Shown here piece after piece: positions 1-7,776 of a DNA stretch of 64,000 nt. The stretch is from JABSSA01 sp039984715 (GTDB lineage: Bacteria; Pseudomonadota; Alphaproteobacteria; Rhodobacterales; Rhodobacteraceae), in contig JBDWUA010000020.1 in NCBI GenBank assembly GCA_039984715.1, positions 62,001 through 126,000 of the forward strand, in the 5' to 3' direction. The stretch's first letter is position 1. Each line of letters begins with the position of its first letter. The notes beneath the pieces were generated by a model. The model searched no databases, was not told the DNA's origin, and saw only the letters and a list, made by a program, of their open reading frames with translations. The translations under genes and the position numbers were made by a program.

Positions 1-574
1 CGAATTGGCAATTATCTTTTGTGCGCCCATGTGACCGCGCGTGATAACAGCGTGCTGAGACGGCCAATGATGCACGCCCAAAGACCTGCACTTCCACATC
101 CAGTCCCAGATCGCGGGCGGCTTTGGCGGCCACGGCAATCGCCTCGCCTGGTAATTCAGCGGGCAAGCAGACATGGCTGGCCCCTTGCCGCGCCATCCAC
201 GCAATCGTCGCCTCATTATACGCGTTCATAAAAGGACCAATACGGTGCGGACGATCCCCGCGCGCATACAGACCCGCAGCATTGTTGATCTCAATCTCGG
301 GTGCATCCATTGCTGCAAGATCAACAGTGGCCTTACCCTCTCGCTTGAGCATCACTTCGGCCAGCGATGACAGGATCACCGTTTTGCCCGCCCGCTCTAG
401 CCGCGCAATCGTGTCAGGCAGGTCAGGCTCATGAAACGGGGCGCGTTTGGAACAAATCACTTCGCCCAAGTACACCTCGTCAACCGGGGCTTCATCCGCA
501 ATTCGGGCGTAAAAATCGCGCCGATCTTCGGCGGACCAGTGATAAGTGATCGGACCAAGAGTGAGTTTTGTCAT
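1..574 (-). CDS. ubiV: O2-independent ubiquinone biosynthesis protein UbiV (partial, C-terminus outside window)
   Basis: Peptidase U32-family protein that, with UbiU, forms the Fe-S complex hydroxylating ubiquinone precursors without O2 (known for E. coli UbiUV). About 191 N-terminal residues are present and the reading frame stays open at the window edge. The start is MTKLTLGPIT; Cys41 lies in a GEVICSKR context, and a C-x12-C pair near residues 178-191 matches the spacing of the E. coli UbiV cluster ligands C180 and C193. The final ligand would lie just outside the window. The ATG is 6 nt behind the ubiU stop, so the two are probably co-translated. The partner genes ubiU and ubiT upstream make the assignment firm. 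Confidence 0.88.
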   Translation of the reverse strand, partial: MTKLTLGPITYHWSAEDRRDFYARIADEAPVDEVYLGEVICSKRAPFHEPDLPDTIARLERAGKTVILSSLAEVMLKREGKATVDLAAMDAPEIEINNAAGLYARGDRPHRIGPFMNAYNEATIAWMARQGASHVCLPAELPGEAIAVAAKAARDLGLDVEVQVFGRASLAVSARCYHARSHGRTKDNCQF

Positions 575-579
575 ATCTG

Positions 580-1578
580 TTACCGCCATTTCTTGGTCTC
601 AAACGCGCCTTGGGTCTGCTTTTGCCCCTCGGTCAACGCGACGAGGTTCGCCATATCTGCAGGTCGCCCGGCGCGGATATCATCGACCGCCTGGCGAAAG
701 GCTCTCACTACGCCGCGCACATAGGATTTCGATCGTTGCCGCCCTTCGATCTTGAACGCGTGCACACCCGCATCAATCAGTTCCGGTAACAGCCGGGACA
801 GGTTCAGACTGACGGGTTCTTCAAAGGCGTAATAGGCATCTGCGCGGTGCGGCGCGGTGTAGCGTCCCTTGCAAATGGTCGGATAGCCTGCCTTTTCGTC
901 AAGGCCAAAGCAATCAATGGTAAACCCGGCCAGTTGCGACGACATGGTACCATCGGCATGGCGCTTATATTCGACATCCGACGCAGGCGAACAGACGCCA
1001 TCCATATTGGTTGATTGCCCGGTAAGATAGTTGGTCAGGCTGCATCGCCCTTCCACCATCAGACCGTGATTACCAAAGATGAACGATTCGATCTCGCAAG
1101 GGATTTCCTTGCGGACTTGTTTGATCTCAGGGATCGTCAAGATGCGTGGTAGGACCACACGTTTGACCCCGAAACGCTCGCAATAATATCGAATTGCTTC
1201 GGGGCTTGAAGCTGCAGCTTGTACCGACAAATGCAAGCGCACCTGTGGATGAGTCTGCGCGAAATAGTCGGCCACCCCCATGTCGGCGACGATGAATGCA
1301 TCAATCCCCAATCTGGCACCAGTGTCCGCCGCCTGACGCCACAAATCCACCTTGCCCGCAGGCGGATAGGTGTTCAGCGCCAAGAGCACCTTTGTGCCTT
1401 TTGCATGGGCGTAAACCACCGCTTCGGCTAGCTCGTCGGGCGTGAAGTTCAGCCCCGGAAAGTTTCGGGCGTTGGTGGCATCCTGAAACCCGCAATAAAC
1501 CGCATCTGCACCGGCATCGACAGCCGTGCGCAATGCCGCAGGCGTACCGGCAGGACAAATCAATTCAGCAATGCTCAT
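580..1578 (-). CDS. ubiU: O2-independent ubiquinone biosynthesis protein UbiU
   Basis: U32-family protein of 332 residues, the catalytic partner of UbiV in anaerobic ubiquinone hydroxylation. The typical N-terminus (ICPAGTPAALRTAVDAGADA) and the GRCSLTNYLTG...CSPAS and TICKGRY motifs are present. The ATG chosen overlaps the ubiT stop as ATGA; an upstream in-frame ATG would run 21 residues into ubiT. Cys179, Cys196 and Cys236 fit three of the four cluster ligands of E. coli UbiU. At the position expected for the first ligand, seven residues before Cys179, there is Gly172 in the stretch FGNHGLMVEGRC. Either another cysteine (such as Cys161) substitutes or the cluster is altered. The family call is firm; the cluster chemistry is open. 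Confidence 0.88.
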   Translation of the reverse strand: MSIAELICPAGTPAALRTAVDAGADAVYCGFQDATNARNFPGLNFTPDELAEAVVYAHAKGTKVLLALNTYPPAGKVDLWRQAADTGARLGIDAFIVADMGVADYFAQTHPQVRLHLSVQAAASSPEAIRYYCERFGVKRVVLPRILTIPEIKQVRKEIPCEIESFIFGNHGLMVEGRCSLTNYLTGQSTNMDGVCSPASDVEYKRHADGTMSSQLAGFTIDCFGLDEKAGYPTICKGRYTAPHRADAYYAFEEPVSLNLSRLLPELIDAGVHAFKIEGRQRSKSYVRGVVRAFRQAVDDIRAGRPADMANLVALTEGQKQTQGAFETKKWR

Positions 1579-2060
1579 GGGGCAAAGGCTCCAGTTTCTT
1601 GGGTGGAATAGTTGCGCCGCAACCGGGCGAGGATCGCGCAACCGGGCACGCCGAACATCTCCGCAGTTTCTTCGGCAATAGAGCCGTCCACGTCGTCCAG
1701 CGCATTGCGCAACCGCACGACTGCTTCGGTGTCACCGGATACTTCCAAATCGCGCGAGAAGAAGGCCGCGTCGCCATCCTCTTCTGCATCCATCAATTCT
1801 AACAGCAGCATGAACTTGCCGCGGATCAGCGCACCATGTTCCGGCACAGCATCACGCGGGACGGCGCGGAAGACCAATGCATCAGGATCAGGGCGCAGGT
1901 GCAGAGCAAAGGGAAGTTCAATCGGATCAATCAGAAAATTCGTTACTTGATGCGGCCCCAACCGTGCAAAGAGCGTTGGATGCCGGGCAGCGATACGTCG
2001 GACAACGCGCGTCAAAATTGGCTGGACCACGGCGCAGGACAGGCGGGCAAAGCCGGTCAT
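1575..2060 (-). CDS. ubiT: ubiquinone anaerobic biosynthesis accessory factor UbiT (SCP2 domain)
   Basis: Protein of 161 residues with an SCP2-type lipid-binding fold. UbiT is the accessory factor, thought to bind prenylated intermediates, that works with UbiU and UbiV in O2-independent ubiquinone synthesis. Seen here: a hydrophobic N-terminal region, then the SCP2-like core around residues 45-130 with a DPIELPFAL stretch and a charged helical end. Its stop overlaps the ubiU ATG, and its own ATG overlaps the stop of the hemerythrin gene upstream, so the operon is translationally coupled throughout. Assignment rests on the domain pattern and the ubiT-ubiU-ubiV order. Confidence 0.8.
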   Translation of the reverse strand: MTGFARLSCAVVQPILTRVVRRIAARHPTLFARLGPHQVTNFLIDPIELPFALHLRPDPDALVFRAVPRDAVPEHGALIRGKFMLLLELMDAEEDGDAAFFSRDLEVSGDTEAVVRLRNALDDVDGSIAEETAEMFGVPGCAILARLRRNYSTQETGAFAP

Positions 2061-2545
2061 GCGGCACCTTCAAGGCGCGGAAACAACACTGTGTCTTCAA
2101 GGAACATATGTTCGTCCAGATCCTCAACCAGCTTGCCAAGCCCAGCATACAACTGCGTCCAAGATACACAGGCATATGATGGCAATCGGAACCCATGTGT
2201 GATTGCGGCGATCTTGTTCAATGTCACCTCTTGTCCGGAATGGTCGTGACGCAACGCGGCAATAGGCACGTCTGCATTTTCAGGATGCCCAGCATCCACT
2301 GCTGCGAATACGTTTGCCTCTTCTTTGCGCATATGGACCTCAAGATCCACGATCAGCGCTTCAAGCGCTTGTGTCAGACCATGCGGCGCATTTGGGTCGA
2401 AGGCGTGGACTGTTTCGACCTTGCGGCTCAGTGAAATCAATTCGGGCAATTCGCGCCGGTGCGTGTCGTGATAGCGCTCCATAATATGCGCGATCAGCGC
2501 GGGTGTCGGCGCGTCTATGCCGGGAAACTCAATGGGGCTGATCAT
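2057..2545 (-). CDS. hemerythrin HHE-domain protein (YtfE/DnrN-like)
   Basis: Four-helix hemerythrin-like protein of 162 residues. Candidate di-iron ligands appear in order: His20, His26 and His29 in AHIMERYHDTH, His71 with Glu75 in HMRKEE, His100/His102 in LRHDH, and His146 with Glu150 in DEHMFLE. This is the layout of the C-terminal half of YtfE/ScdA/DnrN proteins, which repair or deliver iron at Fe-S sites after nitric-oxide damage; the short N-terminal ScdA domain is absent. The gene is the second of an operon headed by a DUF2478 gene and runs by a 4-nt overlap into ubiT. The nearby NsrR-like regulator supports a nitrosative-stress or oxygen-limitation role. It might instead be an iron donor for the UbiUV clusters. 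Confidence 0.82.
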   Translation of the reverse strand: MISPIEFPGIDAPTPALIAHIMERYHDTHRRELPELISLSRKVETVHAFDPNAPHGLTQALEALIVDLEVHMRKEEANVFAAVDAGHPENADVPIAALRHDHSGQEVTLNKIAAITHGFRLPSYACVSWTQLYAGLGKLVEDLDEHMFLEDTVLFPRLEGAA

Positions 2546-2589
2546 TTGGACGTACTCCTTTGTCTCCGCCTTTGGGTCATGCGCCTATT

Positions 2590-3123
2590 TCAGCCGGTGG
2601 CGGCGTCGGGCCGCGGCGCGATTGCCGTCTTGCACCATGTTAGAATTGCTTCTTCATCAGGGGTCAGCGTGATGGCCATACCATCCGCGAATGTATCAAA
2701 GGCCGCGCGATGTGTGTCAGAAACACCGAGCAAGACTGGTATCCCACTGGCCAGCGCATTTGCAATCAGCGCGCGAAAACCGTGACCTTCGGCCTCACGC
2801 AGCCCAAACTTGTTCAAAACAATCAGATCAGCGCCTTCGGCTGCCAGACGCGTAACTGCGATCCCGACCGCGTCCTCAAGTGCGCCAGCATCCATTTTGC
2901 AAGCGGTGGAGCCTTTGCCCAGATCTTGTGTGATGCGCACAACAGGGCCATCGGGCAGTAGTCGCAACGCGCTATCGCACTGCTCGGATGCGTCACTCTG
3001 GCCGAAGTCGTGCAGCGCTCCCAGCACCCTGACTCCATCGTTGCTCAGTTGGTTCACTGCATGTGTCAGCAATTGATCCGCCGCGCCGCGCTTAGTCGGG
3101 GTTATGCTGGCAAGCGGCATCAT
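2590..3123 (-). CDS. DUF2478 protein
   Basis: Soluble protein of 177 residues matching DUF2478, a P-loop-like family of unknown biochemistry often found near molybdenum or nitrogen-oxide genes. A hydrophobic beta strand followed by NKFGLREAEGHGFR is the recognisable conserved segment (about residues 105-120), as is a GIPVLLGVS strand near 130. An ATG with an upstream GAAGGTGG ribosome site is used; the next codon is also ATG, so the first residue is uncertain by one. It is the first gene of the operon leading to ubiT-ubiU-ubiV and is divergent from the Rrf2 regulator. Its job is not known; an NTP-dependent accessory role is a guess. Confidence 0.7.
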   Translation of the reverse strand: MMPLASITPTKRGAADQLLTHAVNQLSNDGVRVLGALHDFGQSDASEQCDSALRLLPDGPVVRITQDLGKGSTACKMDAGALEDAVGIAVTRLAAEGADLIVLNKFGLREAEGHGFRALIANALASGIPVLLGVSDTHRAAFDTFADGMAITLTPDEEAILTWCKTAIAPRPDAATG

Positions 3124-3207
3124 GTGCCACCACCTTCATTGGTTTGAAATTCGAGAATGCCTTTCATAGCAGAGACTTTCAGAAAGTATTGACCGTGAGC
3201 ATTGATT

Positions 3208-3256
3208 CGGTATTTGATATACCGATTACGCCTCTTGAATACGCAGTGCAAATACC
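3208..3256. promoter_or_regulatory. operator-like inverted repeats upstream of the NsrR-like gene
   Basis: A perfect 6-bp inverted repeat, CGGTAT-ttgat-ATACCG, lies at 3208-3224. A second copy of its core in opposite orientation, CAAATACC, lies at 3249-3256, pairing with GGTATTTG at 3209-3216. Both sit between the divergent DUF2478 operon and the Rrf2 regulator, just before the regulator's start. That is where an autoregulatory operator would be expected. The sequence is not a clear match to the E. coli NsrR consensus, so ownership is inferred from position only. Confidence 0.45.
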
Positions 3257-3273
3257 AAATCAGGACCAAAATC

Positions 3274-3687
3274 TTGCGCCTTACAACTTTCACCGACTTC
3301 GGCCTGCGTGTTCTTATGCGCATGGCAGGCGAACCCGACCGCCCATTTACCACCGCTGAACTGGCAGAGGAGTTCTGCATTTCACGCAATCATTTGGCCA
3401 AAGTGGTCTCGGCGTTGTCCGCTGGGGGCTATCTGAAGACGCGTCGGGGGGGCGCAGGTGGTGCAGAGTTGGCACAAAGACCTGACAAGATACGGCTGGG
3501 CGATATCGTGTCCCTGCTCGAGGCGGATCAGGTATTGGTGGAGTGTTTTTTACCGAACGGCAACGCCTGCACCCTGACGCCCCGCTGTCAGCTGAAGGCA
3601 AAACTGTTCCACGCCGAGGCCGCCTTCATTGCTGATCTCAACCGCAGCACATTGGCCGATTGTATCTACCACCCGATCAAGTTCTGA
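3274..3687 (+). CDS. Rrf2-family Fe-S transcriptional regulator, NsrR-like
   Basis: Protein of 137 residues starting at TTG, preceded by an AGGA ribosome site; this start gives the canonical Rrf2 opening RLTTFTDFGLRVL. An upstream ATG in frame would add 24 poorly conserved residues. A winged helix-turn-helix occupies about residues 10-60. Cys91, Cys99 and Cys105 form the three-cysteine cluster motif, and Asp8 is at the position that serves as the fourth ligand in Streptomyces NsrR. NsrR proteins sense nitric oxide through a 4Fe-4S cluster. The divergent hemerythrin and ubiTUV operon is the obvious target. IscR and RsrR are related alternatives, but the neighbourhood favours NsrR. Confidence 0.75.
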   Translation: MRLTTFTDFGLRVLMRMAGEPDRPFTTAELAEEFCISRNHLAKVVSALSAGGYLKTRRGGAGGAELAQRPDKIRLGDIVSLLEADQVLVECFLPNGNACTLTPRCQLKAKLFHAEAAFIADLNRSTLADCIYHPIKF

Positions 3688-3705
3688 AACTTGACTGGCC
3701 TGTCA

Positions 3706-4113
3706 TTAATCCGCTGATTGTAGTCGAACGTATCGCCATGCCGCGATTGAAATCACCACCCAGACTCCGGTTCGCAGGATCATGGCCCCAACGGTGCGCA
3801 TCTCGAACAAGCCACCTTGCAAAACGTGAACACTGAGGGCCACACCAACCAAAGCTGTTGCGACCGCTATGCCGATCGACAGCCAGACCGCTGGCTGATG
3901 CCGCAGAAATAGGCCGATCCCGGCGACAACATAAGCAAACCCGGCCAGAAAGTTGAACCACAAAACGAAGGGCACCGCGTCGCCCACTGACGCGCGCGCG
4001 TCATCGCCACCAAACAGCGCCAACCCACCTGAAAAAACAGTCAACACGCCGAATACGATTGCAACGACTGCTACGGTTTTCACGACCTTGTTCCCAGAAC
4101 TGAAATTCGTCAC
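3706..4113 (-). CDS. small four-helix membrane protein, function unknown
   Basis: Protein of 135 residues with four hydrophobic segments at about residues 10-35, 46-68, 74-95 and 105-128, so probably an inner-membrane protein with both ends in the cytoplasm. No catalytic motif is visible. It is convergent with the NsrR-like gene and is followed upstream by a long non-coding gap, so it appears to be a single-gene unit. The family is not recognised beyond a resemblance to small conserved proteobacterial membrane proteins. Confidence 0.65.
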   Translation of the reverse strand: MTNFSSGNKVVKTVAVVAIVFGVLTVFSGGLALFGGDDARASVGDAVPFVLWFNFLAGFAYVVAGIGLFLRHQPAVWLSIGIAVATALVGVALSVHVLQGGLFEMRTVGAMILRTGVWVVISIAAWRYVRLQSAD

Positions 4114-4765
4114 TTCGTCTCTCCTTCTCCTTGGTCGAGCTGGCCTACTCTGTCATCAAGCAGTTCGTTGATCGCTGCCCAATCAGTGTAGTTTCGAGCA
4201 CTTCTGTCAATCTTGTGAATGATTAGCCAAGAGCTACTAGTTTCTAATCAGGATCATCAGACATATCGGAACATGACTTCACATTCGGCACGGTGGGCCA
4301 AACAGTGGTCTGTATATCCACGACATCATCTAATACTTTGATATCTTGTTATTTTCTTAAAGCAAACGGCCCATGCGCCTTCACATTTGAAGCCTATCAT
4401 TTCATTTTATAGTATTAATTTATATGAATCCAAATTCCACAGCCCCAATTGCAGCCTCAGAAGTATTTTCCAAGTGTGTTTCCTTTCTTTTAGAAACGGC
4501 CCTTAATGGAAGTTCAAGTTGGGCTCTTTACAGTCATTGGATGCGTCGCAGCACATACTGCGATTGCAGCGTCGACCCTCGTCACGGACGGCCCAAAGCT
4601 GCCGTGCGGCCAGCACTTCGGATGCTGCGGTGCGACCCGTCAAAGGAGACATTCGTTGCAACCGCGAAATCAGGGAATTGACAAAGTCACATCTCCAAAG
4701 CCGCATAATATCCGCAACCCTTTTACGATTGTGGCATGCGTAAAATGCTCCGATAGTACGGATAT
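4114..4765. other. non-coding gap with no convincing gene
   Basis: About 650 bases with several short open frames but none with a good ribosome site or recognisable protein features. The first half is AT-rich; the second half (about 4540-4670) is GC-richer. It contains AAAGGAGACATTCGTTGCA at 4642-4660, which recurs in related form in two other gaps of this window. It probably holds promoters for the flanking genes plus a degenerate dispersed element. Confidence 0.4.
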
Positions 4766-5215
4766 ATGACTGACCAATTTTCCTATCGCGGCGATTTGAA
4801 TATAGCTGCATTTGATGACACCGCACCTATTGCGGTGATGGATGCTGAATGTGCTTTGTGCAGTTGGGGTGCGCAGATGATACACAGGTTGGATCGCACT
4901 GGAACTGTTCGTATTTGCCCAGTGCAATCTGCCCTAGGCACGGCGTTGCTGCAGCACTACGATCTTAGGCCGAACGATCCGACGAGTTGGCTTTTCCTCC
5001 ATAACGGCCACGCCCATGTCGATTTTGAGGCCGTTATCCATGCTGGGGAACATTTCGGTGGCTGGGGGCGGCTTGTCAGCGCGTTGCGGATATTCCCAAA
5101 GCCGCTCCGTAATTGGCTGTATCAACGCGTGGCGCGCAATCGGTATGCCATGTTCGGGCGCGGTGACATTTGTGCGTTGCCTGATCCCGCGTTTCAAAGA
5201 CGTTTGATGAAATGA
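4766..5215 (+). CDS. DCC-family thiol-disulfide oxidoreductase-like protein (DUF393)
   Basis: Protein of 149 residues of the DUF393/DCC family, named for the DxxCxxC motif. Here it appears as DAECALC near residues 27-33, and the family's C-terminal block RYAMFGRGDICALP is intact. The thioredoxin-like fold and CxxC suggest redox chemistry, but no member-specific substrate is known. The ATG lies just after a purine-poor leader. The stop overlaps the next gene's start by 4 nt, so it is co-expressed with the saccharopine-dehydrogenase/DUF4166 protein; this pairing suggests one pathway. No signal peptide is visible, so it is probably cytoplasmic. Confidence 0.82.
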   Translation: MTDQFSYRGDLNIAAFDDTAPIAVMDAECALCSWGAQMIHRLDRTGTVRICPVQSALGTALLQHYDLRPNDPTSWLFLHNGHAHVDFEAVIHAGEHFGGWGRLVSALRIFPKPLRNWLYQRVARNRYAMFGRGDICALPDPAFQRRLMK

Positions 5216-6807
5216 AAATATTGTTGCTCGGCGGAACAGGGGTCTTTGGGTCACGGCTCGCGCGGCTTCTTGTGCGTGACATGCTGACGGTAACCATTGC
5301 CGGGCGCAACGTTGTGAATGCGCAAGCGCTGGCTGACGAATTGAACTGCTCAGCGTTGCGAATGGACCGAAATGGCGACCTGAGTGAACTCATCGGGTTC
5401 GACGTCGTAATCGATGCCGCTGGACCCTATCATGCTTATGGCGAAGACCCATATCGTTTGGTGCGTGCCGCCATTCAATCAGGCGTTCATTATCTTGACC
5501 TTTGCGACAACGCAGCGTTCTGCAGTGGAATTCAGGAACTTGATGCAGAAGCTAAAGCTGCTGGCGTATGCGCGATCTCAGGGATGTCGTCGGTACCAGC
5601 ACTGTCTAGCGCGGTTGTGCGCGCTCTGGCCCAAGACGACGTGCCAATAAGCATTGATACAGCGATCCTTCCAGGAAACCGCAGCCCGCGTGGCTTGTCG
5701 GTTATGACTTCCATCCTTTCGCAAGTGGGACGATCCATGAAGGTTTTTCGCGCGGGACGATGGATTGATGCAACGGGATGGTCGGCGCCGCGGCGCTATA
5801 CGCTGCCCGAAGGTTTGAGCCGTCAGGGATGGCTCATTGAAGTGCCTGATGTCACCCTTTTTCCGAAACACTTCGGCGCACGGACGGTGGTATTTCGGGC
5901 CGGTCTGGAATTGGGTGTCATGCGCTACGGGTTGTGGTTCTTCGCTCTTCTCAGGCGCTGGATTCCAATCCCTATTAACGGCCCTGTATTGCGGTTTTTC
6001 AAACTGGCAGCAGACTTGCTTGCACCCTACGGCAGCGACCGTGGTGGTATGTCGGTCAACATATATGTCGGACAAGAACGACGCTGGTGGCGCTTGCTCG
6101 TTGACGAAGGCGACGGCCCCTACATCCCGACGATTGCGATCCGTGCGCTGTTGCGGCGTACTTCTCTTCCCTTAGGTGCAGGGCCTGCGCTGGAAACAAT
6201 CACATTGACGGAGGCAGAGGCTGCGATGTCCGATCTAAAGGTGCGCAGCGAACGAGGAACCGAAGTCGTGCAAACGATTTTTCAAGACGTCTTGGGCCCA
6301 GAATTCGAAAAATTACCCGAAACGATACGTGCGACCCACATGACAAAAGTGATCAGCCGCTGGCGCGGCAAAGCCTCAGTGCGACGTGGACAAAGCACTT
6401 GGAGCAAGCTTCTTGGGTGGGGTTTCGGATTTCCAGCTAACGTCGATGACATCCAAGTCGAAGTGATCAAAACCGTTACCCGCAGTGGAGAAACGTGGGA
6501 GCGTCGTTTTGGCGAACGGAGATTCAAATCCTACCTTGCGCCAAATGCGCGCGGCATGACCGAACGTTTTGGGCCATTTACGTTTCGACTTGGTCTGAAG
6601 ATTGTAGAGGGTTGCCTTTATTATCCAGTTATTTCCGGCCGGATCGGCCTGCTGCCATTACCCCGCTGGTTGCTACCTACCTCAGATGCACGCGAATACG
6701 AAAAGAACGGGCGGTTCCATTTTGACGTAAAACTTAGCGCCCCATTTACCAACAAATTGTTGGTTCACTATCAAGGAGAGCTGTCCGCAGTTGTGCCGAA
6801 ATTCTGA
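5212..6807 (+). CDS. saccharopine dehydrogenase-like NAD(P)-binding protein with DUF4166 domain
   Basis: Protein of 531 residues. The N-terminus LLGGTGVFGSRLARLL is a Rossmann nucleotide-binding motif of the saccharopine-dehydrogenase (NADP-binding) family, covering about residues 1-130. The C-terminal third, beginning around FQDVLGPEFEKLPETIR (residue 350), is DUF4166. The two domains are often fused in this way, and the substrate is unknown; links to lipid or cell-envelope metabolism are only suggested. The ATG overlaps the stop of the DCC gene, so translation is coupled. The central part has two mildly hydrophobic stretches (about 235-260) that may touch the membrane. Confidence 0.8.
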   Translation: MKILLLGGTGVFGSRLARLLVRDMLTVTIAGRNVVNAQALADELNCSALRMDRNGDLSELIGFDVVIDAAGPYHAYGEDPYRLVRAAIQSGVHYLDLCDNAAFCSGIQELDAEAKAAGVCAISGMSSVPALSSAVVRALAQDDVPISIDTAILPGNRSPRGLSVMTSILSQVGRSMKVFRAGRWIDATGWSAPRRYTLPEGLSRQGWLIEVPDVTLFPKHFGARTVVFRAGLELGVMRYGLWFFALLRRWIPIPINGPVLRFFKLAADLLAPYGSDRGGMSVNIYVGQERRWWRLLVDEGDGPYIPTIAIRALLRRTSLPLGAGPALETITLTEAEAAMSDLKVRSERGTEVVQTIFQDVLGPEFEKLPETIRATHMTKVISRWRGKASVRRGQSTWSKLLGWGFGFPANVDDIQVEVIKTVTRSGETWERRFGERRFKSYLAPNARGMTERFGPFTFRLGLKIVEGCLYYPVISGRIGLLPLPRWLLPTSDAREYEKNGRFHFDVKLSAPFTNKLLVHYQGELSAVVPKF

Positions 6808-7161
6808 AACCGAAAACGGTTCAAACCGGCCCGAAGGAGACATTGGCCTTACCGCTCGACGCTGCAATGCAGCTTCCCGGAGGTAGACATAAATATACAA
6901 TGATGCATTTCTAACTAGCGTTATTCCTGATCGCTTCGAGGAGCTAATTTGGGGGCAAAAAAGTGGAAATTACACCAATTGTGAGAACCTGTACTTTGCC
7001 AACTACTACTTAGGCCAATCATGCTCGTCGAAAAACTCTTCGCTAGGACACGTGCCGCTCATTCTAGCCTTGCATCCTGCACCGCCACCTCAATCGTACA
7101 AAAGTGCCGTTATTGCCTCTTTATTATGGACATAAAATTAAGTGCGGTTTAGTCCTCGTGT
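6808..7161. other. non-coding gap before the DUF4178 operon
   Basis: About 350 bases, AT-rich in its second half. It begins with a GC-rich block (about 6815-6890) containing GAAGGAGACATTGG, similar to the block at 4642-4660. A 42-codon open frame from 7021 has no ribosome site and an unnatural-looking composition, so it is not called. The promoter of the downstream operon must lie here; I cannot place it with confidence. Confidence 0.35.
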
Positions 7162-7776
7162 ATGGCTGTTTTGAATTGTCCAAATTGTGGAAATAGATTG
7201 GACCTTCGCTTTGCAGCTGCAAAAATGACGACCTGTGCGTCCTGTCGTACCACCATATATTTAGAGTCAGACCATTTGCGCGATGCCGGCTCGAGTGGTG
7301 AAATGCATGATGCGCCATTGTTGTTTCAGGTCGGTCACACGGTCAGCGCCGGCGCAGAAACATATGAAATCATCGGTCATGCCCGTTTCAGTTATGGAGC
7401 TGGTTGGTGGGATGAGTTTTTTGCGGTCACAGGTGATGCCGAAGAGGTTTGGATATCTGTCGATGAGGGAGACGTGATTGTGCAGCGTCTTTTGCCTCCA
7501 GACGCGATATCAAAAATCTCGCTCCCCCTAGAATTGGGAACTAACGTGACGACCGACGATGCAAATTACAGGGTAACGGAAACAGAAACAGCGACCTGCA
7601 TCGCACTTCATGGGGAATTCCCAGAGGTTCTTGAGGTTGGGACCACTTATTCATACGTAAACTGCCAGGGCGATGATGGTACGCTGCTATCCGGGGAATT
7701 TTCCACAGGTGATCCAGATTGGTATATTGGTGCCTGGCTTGACCAGTATAGCCTCAAGATAGAGACGAGATCTTGA
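7162..7776 (+). CDS. DUF4178 protein with N-terminal zinc ribbon
   Basis: Protein of 204 residues. A four-cysteine zinc ribbon (Cys6, Cys9, Cys25, Cys28) is followed by one DUF4178 beta-rich domain, including GARFSYGAGWWDEFFAV-like WW-DEF features. No membrane segment or signal is seen, so it is cytoplasmic. The biochemical role of DUF4178 is not established. It recurs in operons with DUF350 membrane proteins and polyamine aminopropyltransferase homologues, exactly as here. The gene opens a five-gene operon whose later members overlap, and its stop TGA is shared with the TTGA start of the next gene. Confidence 0.78.
   Translation: MAVLNCPNCGNRLDLRFAAAKMTTCASCRTTIYLESDHLRDAGSSGEMHDAPLLFQVGHTVSAGAETYEIIGHARFSYGAGWWDEFFAVTGDAEEVWISVDEGDVIVQRLLPPDAISKISLPLELGTNVTTDDANYRVTETETATCIALHGEFPEVLEVGTTYSYVNCQGDDGTLLSGEFSTGDPDWYIGAWLDQYSLKIETRS

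Noticed and set aside
3181..3230. FNR-type box in the NsrR/DUF2478 space
   Set aside because: TTGA half-sites are present but no properly spaced partner, so no FNR or NnrR site is claimed.
4424..4681. 85-codon frame and its neighbours in the gap before the DCC gene
   Set aside because: No ribosome site, arginine- and serine-rich random-looking sequence, and several equally long frames on both strands in the same place.
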